From Larus michahellis (Eukaryota; Chordata; Aves; Charadriiformes; Laridae): DNA of 64,000 bases. Of the stretch, positions 37,240-47,930 are shown piece after piece. Both the position numbers and the translations under genes were made by a program. A model generated the notes under the pieces. The model saw nothing but the letters and a program-made list of their open reading frames with translations, was not told the DNA's origin and ran no database searches. How positions within the stretch are numbered: position 1 is the first letter of the stretch; every line of letters starts with the position of its first letter. The DNA is taken from contig NC_133898.1 in the NCBI RefSeq assembly GCF_964199755.1, positions 30,135,985 through 30,199,984 on the forward strand, read 5' to 3'.

Positions 37240-38944
37240 AGGGGAGGATGCAGAGAAGGTGGAGTTACTGAATGCCTTCTTTGCCTCAGTCTTTACTGCT
37301 GAGGCCGGGCCTCAGGAATCCCAGATCCTGGAGGTAAGAGAGAGTCTGGAGAAAGGAAGACTTTCCCTTGGTTGAGGAGGATCAGGTTAGAGATCATTTA
37401 GGCAAAATCGATACTCACAAATCCATGGGCCGTGATGGGATGCACCCACGAGTGCTGAGGGAGGTGGCAGATGTTATTGTGAAGCTACTCTCCATCGTCT
37501 TTAAAAGGTCATGGAGAATAGGAGAGGTGCCTGAGGACTGGAGGAAAGCCAGTATCTATCCTGCCTTCAAAAAGGGCAAGAAGGAGGAGCTGGGAAACAG
37601 TCAGCCTCACCTCCATCCCTGGGAGGGTGATGGAACAGCTCATTCTGGATGTCATCTCTAAGCATGTAAAGGAAGAGAAGACTACCGGGAGTGGTCAACA
37701 GGGATTTACCAAAGGGAAATCATGCTTGACAAACCTGATAGCCATCTATGATGGCATGACTGGCTGGGTAGATGAGGTGAGAGCAGCGTATGTTGTCTGC
37801 CTTGACTTCAACAAGGCTTTTGATGCTGTCTCCCATGACATCCTCGTAGGTAAGCTTAGGAAGTGTGGGTTAGATGAGTGGACAGTGAGGTGGATTGAGA
37901 ACTGGCTGAATGGCAGAGCTAAGAGGCTTATGATCAGTGGCGCAGAGTCCTGTTGGAGGCCTGTAACTAGCGGTGTTCCCCAGGAGCCAGTACTGGGTCT
38001 GGTCGTCTTCAGCATATCATCAATGACCCGCATGATGGGACAGAGTGTACCCTCATCAAGTTTGCTGATGACACAAAACTAGGAGGAGTGGCTGACACAC
38101 CAGAAGGCTGTGCCACCATTCAGTGAGACCTGGACAGACTGGAGAGTTAGATGGAGAGGAACCTTATGAAGTTCAACAGGGGCAAGTGTAGGGCCCTGCA
38201 CCTGAGGAGGAATATCCCCATGCACCAGTACAGGTTAGAGGCTGACCTGCTGGAGAGCAGCTCTGCTGCAGAGAAGGACATGGGAGTTCTGGTGGACAGC
38301 CAGTTGACCGTGAGGCAGCAATGTGCCCTTGTTGCCAAGAAGGCCAATGGTATCCTGGGGTGCATAAAAAACAGTGTGGCTAGCAGATCAAGGGAGGTTA
38401 TCTTTCCCTTCTGCTCTGCCCTGGTGAGGCCACATCTGGAGTACTGTGTCTAGTTCTGGGCTCCCTGGTTCAAGAAAGACAAGGAACTGCTGGAGAGAGT
38501 CCAGCGGGGGGCTACGAAGACGATCAAGGGACTGGAGCACCTCTCTTGTGAGGAAAGGCTGATAGACCTGTGTCTGTTTAGCTGGAGAAGAGAAGACCAA
38601 GAGGGATCTCATCAATGCTTGCAAATATCTAAAGGGCAGGTGTCAAGAAGATGGGGCCAGACTCTTCTCAGTGGTGCCCAGTAACAGGACAAGGGGCAAT
38701 GGGCAGAAACTGGAACATAGAAAATTCCATCTCAACATGACAGAAAACTTCTTTACTTTGAGGATGACAGAGCACTGGAATAGGCTGCCCAAAGAGGTTG
38801 TGGAGTCACCTTCTCTGGAGATATTCAAAACCTACCTGGATGTGTTCCTGTCCAACGTGCTCCAGGTGACCCTGCTTTGGTAGGGGCGTTGGACTAGATG
38901 ATCTCCAAAGGTCCCTTTCAACCCCTACCATTGTGTGATTCTGT
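37240..38944 (+). mobile_element. CR1 LINE copy C, 5'-truncated, longest copy
   Basis: About 1.7 kb of CR1 ORF2 on the + strand. The order is: the linker before the reverse transcriptase (LLNAFFASVFT), the early RT block (GMHPRVLREVAD and VPEDWRKASI), the QQGFTKGKSCLTNL block, motif A with FNKAFDAVSHDIL, a degraded SGVPQ block and FADDT at 38061-38075. The C-terminal part follows, then the 3' end GTGATTCTGTG. Reading changes frame between about 37600 and 37627 and again between the SGVPQ block and FADDT, and there is an in-frame stop at 38451-38453. The copy is therefore dead. The 5' endonuclease domain is absent, the usual truncation for this family. Confidence 0.93.
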
Positions 38945-41900
38945 GGGAGGCCTGCCTCTTGAACCCAGGAAGAAACTGCTTCTCCAGCTCCAGATGGGAA
39001 TTTCTGTGAAAATACCTGTAATTTTTAAAGGGAGGGGGGAAAGCCATGGTGCTTTTGTTGAGTTGTTCCTGTCTGTCAGTGTTTGATGTGTCAGACCCTG
39101 TTTGTCAGCTCTGTTCCCGCTTGGTTAGTTGCTCAGCAGTAGTGATGGGGCAGATGAGTACAGTTAAAGTACTGTAGTAACCTGCTGAGTTTAAGTTATT
39201 AAAAATACGGAGCTGCAGCCAACTGTTCTTTGCTTGAAAGGGTGATAAAGGGCAACAATAACAGCAAACTCTGCATTTGTAGCATTTTTTAGTTACCCAG
39301 CTGCACTGATATATTTTTTTTTTTATCAGAGAGAAGAAACACTCTTTCCTCTTCTCAGTGCTATTCTGTAGCACTTAACCTTTTATAACAACTCAAGCAC
39401 ATTTCTCTTTCTAATGGGGTTGTATTCTGAAATTTCCTCTGTTTTCAAGGTAATTTTTCTTTTGAATTCCAGAAAAGCCAATCTGTTTTTAATAAAATTA
39501 CCTTACAGATATAACTTTCTTTGAACTTAAGATGTGTTTTGCATTGTAGCCATACTTAAAATACTGTAGTTTTGATAGTACAGTACAATGAATATGACTT
39601 TTAAAACTGTGGTATCAAATTATACCACTTTGATTTTGGACTACCTTCTCCTTAAGAGTAAACATCACTGTTACCGGTGAAACCACAAGAGTTTGACTCT
39701 TGTGTTTTAAAAAAAAAATGAAAAGATTGTTCTGTGAATTTAGTATATAAAGTCATGTGCTTGAGTGGTGAGAATCCTTTCTCACTTGTAAAAATCATCC
39801 TTGTAAAGAAAGAGACTAAAATGTAGGACCAGCAGCCTCATCTGACAAAAAGAGTCTATTTATGCAAATGCTGCACCTTTTTGCATTGACTGGGGTGTTT
39901 CCATCGTTGTTGCTGACCTGAGGTTGAATGACAGAAAAGTGCAAACTGGTGGAAAGACTTTTACGTCTTGATTATTCTCCTTAAAATTTTCAAATTCCTA
40001 ATATCTGTCTAGGGAGCAAAAAACATATGTGGACCAAAATTTCTTGGGACATTTTTTCATACAAGCAAACTTGTGGCCCTGTGATTGTTGAAACAGATTT
40101 CTTGACACATAAAATTGCAGTGTCTTAGTAAGCTGCAGGTCTTGTCTTTGCTCCGTGTAACGACTTAGCTGAGATCCTTCTATTCGGAGTATCTTCAATA
40201 CTTGTTTTATGGAAAAGTTTCTCTTCTTCTGTCACTTACGGTGTTAGCTTTTCGGTCATCCCCAGAGTGTTTAGAAGCTTTTAGCCGGCAAAAGGTAAAA
40301 ATTAATCTTTGGTTTATATACACCTCTTTTCGGTTTATGGTTATCTTAAAGACAGTCCTGTAAACTTTGTATCTTTATTTGATGATATTGGAAATACACA
40401 TTTTTGAACGTAGGTTGACTGTGTGTTTCCACAATGTAACTAGAAATGATCAAAATGGTACTGAATATGAACTGAAGTTAATCTGGAGTATGTTTACTGT
40501 TGGTTCAGATTCCTCTGTCTTTTTAGGATGTTGGTGACTGTGTGCTTCTAAGTAATTTTTTATGCATACTTTGAAACTGCTTAGGATTGTTTTTAGCTGT
40601 CAAGCCTGACTATTTGATTGTCAGTATCCCTTAATAACCTTTACTTCTTGTTCTGATGTTTCATTTCCTAAGTGTGTTAAAAATGTAAAAAAGTGTTCTT
40701 TCATGGTGAGAAAAAAATTGCGAGACTGCCACACTGCTTTGCTTCTCCTTCTAGGCTTCAAACAAACTGATTATTTTTTTTTTCCTGGCCATTATAACAT
40801 GTGCAGTATGTAAGGTATTAGAGCTTTAGGATATTAGTTCATGAATGCATTGAGGTTCCTGTGGGTAGTTAATACTTAATGTATTTTATCTGTCACCGGG
40901 GAGGAATGTGCTGTACAGCTTTGCTCCTTCTGTGAGTGGTCTGACTCATGAGCTTGAAGTACTTCAAAAGGATTTCAGTGCTCCATCCCATTCTTCAGGC
41001 TTGCAGTTGCTTTTCTAATAATAGAAGCAGCAAAACAGACAGTGGAGTTGCTTCTCGGCTGCTACAGTTTGTTACCAGTGTAGTCATGAAAGCTGACATC
41101 AATCGTAGTCTTCATGTTTCACAGTCCACATTTGCCTGTGTGGCTACGAACACCGTGTCTCTTGTACTGCTCCTTGCAGTCAGTAACCACCGTATACAAC
41201 CGGGGTTCCCGTTTGGATGATGAGAACTATGAGCTGTGGGATGCCAGTGCCTCTACAATTCAAGCTGTGTTGTGGGAGCGGCATAAAATAGCTGTTGGAG
41301 ACCTCCAGCAAAAGGTGGGGAGGGTATGTCCAGTGAAAGATGTATCTTAAATCTTACAGGAACACATTAAAACTGTTCCTTAAATATCTGTGGTGAGCAT
41401 AGCATGTGTATCCTGACACAATTTGTGAGCGTTAAAAGCTTTCTTATCCTATAAACTGCTTGCCTAGCACAATTGCAAAGAGGTGAAGCGCTTGAAATTA
41501 TACTGCCTGTACTGAAGTCAGTAGAAGTTCGCTTCACTGAAGGTGAGCTAAGGTTTCGCTTTTATTGATTCTCAGTCACATATGGGTAAAAGGAGCCCTC
41601 TCTTCAGCCACAAGCATCATCTCTTGTGCCAGTGAATTATAGAACTCAAGCAAACTGTACCCATGAGGTCATGAACATGCACTCCAGGAAAATTTAAGTC
41701 AGTCTTCAGAAGTAGTCATTGCTGGGGCCTAATTCCCAAAGGAATTGCTGTGCTTTAGGAAAAACATGGTTCTTGGGTTGGTTAGAAAGATGAGAGAGCC
41801 AGGGAATCTCTGTTGTAACTGTCTCCCTGTTTTTAACACCTCTTACTGTCGGTTAATTGAAGTAAGCGTGTGGATTGACTTAGGGCATAAATACTGTGAC

Positions 41901-44900
41901 AGCGGAAGTCCTCTTCTCCACAAAGCATATCTGTCTGTAAACTGCAGAAAGAGAGGATGGAAGCTAAGAAGAACGGAACTGAAAGCGAAAGGAAATGTGC
42001 GTTGTTTCCTACAATGAAGCTTAGAGATGTGCAAAATGGTTTGTCACAGAAGAATGAAGATGGTGACTGTGACATCTTAAACCCAGCCTTGGTTTACTAA
42101 CGTGTCCTGTAGGAACAACCTCCCTTTACTTGCAGGCTTCTCTTCCCCAGCTGCTGCTTCTTCTCTGACTTCTCTATGACAAGCATTTTTCTTGGTGGAA
42201 ATAAAAGGAAAAATTTGCGAATGCAGGTCAGTTTATTAGCATTATAAAAGTCTGAATCAAATTAGCTGTAAAAGATGCATTTTTTGGTATTAAAATCTTG
42301 TTTGAAACTGTATTTTTTCAACCTTAAGATGTGTATATTGTAATAGCATTGAAATTGACAATACTTTTGTTAGTAAGGGTACATTCTTTAATAAGAAAAG
42401 AAAGATGACAAGTTAAGTGAAGCTGTGTTTCATGAGATACGATGTTGTATGCGTGTTCTTTCCCTCCTTTTCTGGACTGTACTTTTGTTGATGATTGGTA
42501 TGTCTTGTGTGTACTTCAGGACAATATATGAAGGTTTCCTTGGCAGTAGGAATTCTGGAAGGAATGGGTGGGATAGGAAGAGCAATTTTTCTCTTTCCAA
42601 TAGTGCATGTCTGATTTTACATAGGTGTATTTAAATACCTTGTAACCTTAAAACACGCATTTAATAAATGTAAAAAAACCTATCTGTATGTTGATTTGCT
42701 TAGTCCGTTGTTTGTTTTCTATTTTTTCACTGTAGGCAGCCAGTTCACAGAGACAAATGCCTTTAGCCTTTTTGTTAAAGGGGAAAAAAAACCTTTAATG
42801 CATCTTTTTTTTTTTTTTTTAACGTGATCTAGGCATGCTAAGTAATATTTAACCTCTGGCATCACTTCTGGGATTTCTTAATCCCAGCTATCAAAGAATC
42901 CCATCTGTAAAGGAGAGACAAATGAGTTTAACAACTGTACATAGCTACTGTACCTGAAACATGCTTCGACGAGCCATTTGTGAGTAACAGTAAATCAGGG
43001 TTGCAACTTGCCAGGTACAAATGCTTGAGGAGGAATGTTTAAAACATAGAAACCTGGTTGTCATGAGTTACAGTCACTATTGAATACCTAATAATAACGT
43101 TCCTTCTTTTAGAAAGCAGGGTGGCTTTTGAGGAAGCAGAGGAGGCTGTCCATTAATAATGCTCTTTGTTACTGAAGGCTTCCAAGCAATTGACAAAAGG
43201 TGGTACTGTTCAGTTCTAAGTGTTGCCAACCTGCAACTTCTTGGAACAGGTTTTCTTGAAGTCTTGCCTCATGGATGCAAGTGATTACAACTGATCAGAA
43301 GAAAAATAAACTAAGGCGTGGGAAGTTCTGGAGTAAAAGTTCTCAACTTCTCCAGTTCCTAGAGAAAGTTGTGAATATTGTGTGTAGACTCAAATCTAAA
43401 CGGCAAATAAAATGGATATCCAAATCAATTATGCGTTTACATATATCATAGCTTTCAGGTGCTTTATGGAGCTATTTTATGGTTTGGGGTTTTTAATAAT
43501 TGTGATTAGAACACTTAAAGAGTTTCCCTGACCTTGCCATAAAGCATCAGTCTTTTCATGTTTTTTATTTATGGGATTAATGTGGTAGCTTTTAGATTTG
43601 GATGGTGCTAGTGTGAGAATTGCATCTGGTTCCTTCACTGCCCATTTCCTAATGGCTGTTGAAATTTCTGGCAGGAGGCTTTTATTATTCTTTTTTTGCT
43701 TTCCAGTTCAATAGAGAAATAAGAAGTTAAAACTCAATACATAATACATTTTGAAATAATATCCCCAGGTATTCAATAGAACTTAAGTTGTTAAGATGCT
43801 GATAAAATTTATGCTGATTCATAGAGCGCACGCTTTAGTGAAACTGTTAACTATAATGAAGAAGAGCCTGTCAGAAATATCAGAACTTTTTTTTTTAAGT
43901 TTTAAAATGTAGTATGCGAAATGAAGTCGTTCATATTAATTGCTAGGCAATTTCACAGAATACTAGACTGCCATTCTTGCCAGGTATATTCAAAAGTATA
44001 AAATAAATCTACTGAATTGTTAGCTAGCTCAGTAGTCATTTGCTCAGCCTAATGATATACTGCAGTTAAAGTGCTTGAATATTTATTCATAGCATCGCTT
44101 ACATGCACACAGTTATGTTAAGGACATGATTACAAAGAAGCCATATGTTCTGAGAACTCTCAATAGCTACATTTAGGTGTGTAATAGTTCAGTAAAAACG
44201 TGGAAAAAAACCTCGTATTGCTTTTATTTTCTTTAAGCTCTGCAAGGATTAGCTCATAAAAAGCTCAGTTTGCAGCTCATTATATGAAATATTTTCTTGA
44301 TGTTTTAGAGATCTGTGTACATCTTGGACTTCTTTTTATAAGAGAAGGATAAATCCTTCTGTCTTAATGGTGCATGCAATTGCAGGTAACCTTGTCTTCA
44401 TCCTTTCCTGGAGAAGCCTTTTGCTTACAACACTAAGTCACAAATTAAGTTATCTTTTAACAGCTAAGCCACTTCTGTCTCGATCTTGTGGGTAAAAGAT
44501 GTCATTACAAATCGGGTTTTTCCTTGGTACCGAGTTTACTGTGAATTCAAATTACCATGTTAAACTGATTTCCTGCTCTTGCTTTCCTTTACGTTATTCC
44601 ACTGTGTTAAACTGCACTTGGAGAAATCTAACTACTGCGAGGCTGTAGACACAGAACCGGTGTCCTTCTAAAATGTGCCCTGGCAATAGAAGGAAGCCGT
44701 AGAGGAATGTTTGCTGGTTTTCAGGCCCCTGAGTGACAAATACTTGTCTCTGAACTGTTTTTTGTCTTGTTAAAGTGGAGCAAAGCAGTCTTCCTGGTTC
44801 TGCTGCCTTGCAGCTTGAGGTTTGGATTTGAATGTTTCCAACTGCAGTGGAGGAATGTAATAGCACAAGTATGTCTTAAAGCAAAAGGTACTCCTTTTGA

Positions 44901-47811
44901 AAACGTCAATGTGGTGAGAAAATGGAAGACAAGCGTTTACTTCCCCCCACTGAATTTAAAAGGACACTGTGAACTTAAAATTCTAGATATCTGAGGGCTT
45001 TTTTTCTTCTTTAAAAAATTGCCGTAATGGCAGTGGTTTTTCTGCACGCTTCTGTGGTTTGCTGTTCCGTTTCCGATCCAGAAATGCTCTGTGAAGGACT
45101 TGCACAAACTGATTTTCTCCTTGATAATCAGGTCAATCAATTGTCCATAAAGCGTTATTAAGCACAAGAGACAGCCTTATTGCCTGAGGAGAAATGACAG
45201 AGGGTAAAGAAACTAGAGGATGTCCAGCTGAATCTCTGTGATTTAATAACTTACTACCTGTCAGTCGAGCCGCAGAAGTTGAGCTATTAGCCTGGCCAGT
45301 TGATAGATAAAATGAATTGAGTAAATCAATTAAAGAATTAAATCAAACTTCTTTTTTTTACCTTGCCTTTGTAGTGGGATAACAGAGCGCACCTTTTTAC
45401 TGCTTCTCAGCTGGAACTTGTTAGTGCATCGTAAGCTGGTTGTGTGTTTGTACACTCTCTTGTATTTATCAAGAGCAGGTAAAATACTGTAGGTAACAGC
45501 AGAAGCTTTTTTTTTCCTGTTTTTCTTTGACTGGGACCTGTCTGAAAGCTTCAAAGTCAGACGTTAGTCTTCACCTAGTATGCTAAAAATATAGGGTTTT
45601 TTCTAGCAGATTAAGCTTTATAAGTTCTCCTCTTTAGTTGTTCTCAATTGCATGCTGCTTCTCATGGCTTACATTTTTTTAGTCATTAACTTTATTTTAA
45701 TTCTTCAGAAAGTTAGATCTGTGAAACATTTTTGAAGATTAAAAATAGTTTATTTTTAAACTGCTCCGCAGTAGAAATGATTAGTAGTATAAATTGGTAT
45801 GTTCCAGGGAAGTATCTATAGTAAAGTAACCCATATTTTTTCTCTGAGTGGTCTAGAAATAAAATAATTTTATTTGGAAATAATCAGCTACTTGTGAGAA
45901 ACCTTTTTTTACAGATGCTTAATGTATTTAGTACTTAGTTGTTATTACTTTTGGAAAGCCACGGTTCAGTAAGACTTTTGTATATTGGCTGTTTAATAAA
46001 GAGACTGAAGTAATAATTTCAAAATCTGTACATGGTTGATTCATTTCCCTTTAGAACAATTCTCTTTTCACTTTAGTTTTTTGCCTTGTGGGGTACGGCT
46101 ATAGCGTTAAGTGTGAAATACTTGATAAGGAAGGTGCAGTCAATTAGGACTGGCATGTCCAGGCGTTTTCTAGCTTCCGTGGAATTAGAGAGGACACTGT
46201 AGGGAATTTGCACATAATCAAGGAGGAGGGATAAAGGGGATCTTGCAAGTTCATTTGGAAAAAAAAAATGAGAAAGGATCTGTGCTTAGCTTGCCCAGGG
46301 AAAGAAAGGAAAGGATGTGGAACATTATGGAATGAATAGTCCTCCCCAGCTTCATATCTCTGGTCTGATTCTATCTACTTGTGACCAAATACAGCATTTT
46401 ATTTTTTTACTTTGTGTTCAAGTCTCAATTCAGTACTAATTTGGGAGCTGTCAGAAAGTAATAGAAGTGTCAGTTTTCAAAGGTGTGATGCTAATTGGAT
46501 TTCTGCAAGGAAGGGAAGCTGTGCGTGCGTTATTGCTTCTTGTCTTCAGCGTGTAGCCTATTGCTTTTGCATCAGTTAAATCACTGCTTAAAAGACAGAT
46601 AGTAGTAAAGTAATTAATTGTCCTGTGATGAGAGTTGTTCACTGCCTGGAGACCTGTTAATAACAGTACTGAAGATTCAGTAGTGGAGGTGAAATATTTC
46701 CTTTGATGTCAGAAATGAAAAATAATAGCCAGTAAGAACCACTTAAGATACCGAAGACACACAGAAAAATAATCATCTCCCACATGCATGCGCAGTCCAT
46801 CTTACTTTTCCTTTTGACCTTCATAGAGCTACTCTGCCTCCCCGTCCTTTCCCTTTTCCCCTTTCCCTTAAACCGCCCTTTTATTGAAGAGGGCCAAACT
46901 CTACTCACTTGTCTCTCTGCCCCGATAACAGCATTAGACGTATTCTGGTCTTTAATTTACCACAGGCTTTTTCTAGTTTTTCATCCTGTGATCTTCTTTG
47001 GGAGACAGTCTTCTCTTTCTCTATTTATTACTTTGTGATGATAGACCATAGCAATTTTAACTCCTTTTCCTTACCTCAGGATATATTTTTCTAGTCAGTG
47101 TAAATGTTGGATGATCAACAGCTGTAGCTTCCTCCTGACATAATTCTTACCACTGGAGTATCTGGTCTCTGGTCAAAAAAATAGCCTGTGATAGTTTCTG
47201 TTATCTGAACAGCATTTTCTGAACCCACTTTCTTGCCTGTAGCTAACTTGTTTGGATTTGAATTACTGAGTTTGTTTAATATAGCACTTTATACCTAATG
47301 ATCCAGCTACAGGCTTTTTGTTTTGCTTTTACTGGAGTGGTTTAATAATAGTAAGTGTAGAAATGAAACAAACTTGCTAAATTAAAAAAAAAAGGCATCA
47401 AAAAATCATTTTTGACAATGTGATTTTTTTTTTTTAATCTAATGAGGTGAGACAGTTGAATTTGAAAGCTGGGTCAAAAGCTTATGTAATTTTGAGACCC
47501 TAAATATAGAATGGTGTAATGACACAAAAAGATCAATCTCTATGCATATGTTCTGGTAGAGTATTTTTGTTTTGTTCGTATTCTGCGCATGCAATTTAAA
47601 ACTAAGCTGGATACCCTCTGCTTGGAAAAATGGTCTTGCTAATATTCCTATCTTATGCTAGGTGCCAATTTAAATTGACATGTGGCATGTAGGTTTCTTT
47701 ATTATAATTGTCTGGGTGAGGGGTCATTGGGGTTTTTGTTTTGTTGATAGTAAAATTTCCATGTGGTCATTGTAAAATTTACCTTTTTATTTATTGTATT
47801 TTTTTTAATAG
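38945..47811 (+). other. LPGAT1: LPGAT1 intron 2, last part
   Basis: AT-rich intron running from copy C to the exon 3 acceptor. No gene or transposon copy is supported apart from an exon-like segment at 41180-41323, described separately. The intron ends in a T-rich tract and a tandem acceptor TAGTAG. Confidence 0.65.
41180..41323 (+). other. Exon-like open segment in LPGAT1 intron 2, unassigned
   Basis: The segment follows a good acceptor (CTTGTACTGCTCCTTGCAG, AG at 41178-41179). It is open in phase 0 for 48 codons to a strong donor GAGG|GTATGT (GT at 41324); a weaker in-phase donor would end it at 41314. The peptide includes SRLDDENYELWDASASTIQA, which looks protein-like, but I do not recognise it. 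The segment keeps several CpG dinucleotides, unusual in this intron. Inclusion in LPGAT1 (phase 1) would reach a TGA at 41218-41220. Possibilities are a poison exon, an exon of an unknown nested transcript, a decayed retrocopy or chance. Confidence 0.3.
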
Positions 47812-47930
47812 TAGTGGAATGGGGTGATGATGTTAAAGCAGTATCAGAAGATGAAGCCATGGTGCTGGTGAACCATCAAGCAACGGGTGATGTCTGCACT
47901 CTGATGATGTGCCTTCAGGACAAAGGCACG
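47812..47930 (+). CDS. LPGAT1: LPGAT1 coding exon 3, HX4D catalytic motif
   Basis: The exon completes codon 80 (G|TA, Val) and encodes residues 81-119. It carries acyltransferase block I: H101 and D106 in NHQATGD form the HX4D catalytic motif in which His acts as base for attack of the lysophospholipid hydroxyl on acyl-CoA. The segment VNHQATGDVCTLMMCLQDKG is essentially identical to mammalian LPGAT1. The acceptor is the first AG of a TAGTAG tandem (AG at 47810-47811), chosen because it keeps the residue count of mammalian proteins. The second AG (47813-47814) would drop one Val. The donor is CACG|GTAGGC (GT at 47931), in phase 0. Confidence 0.95.
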
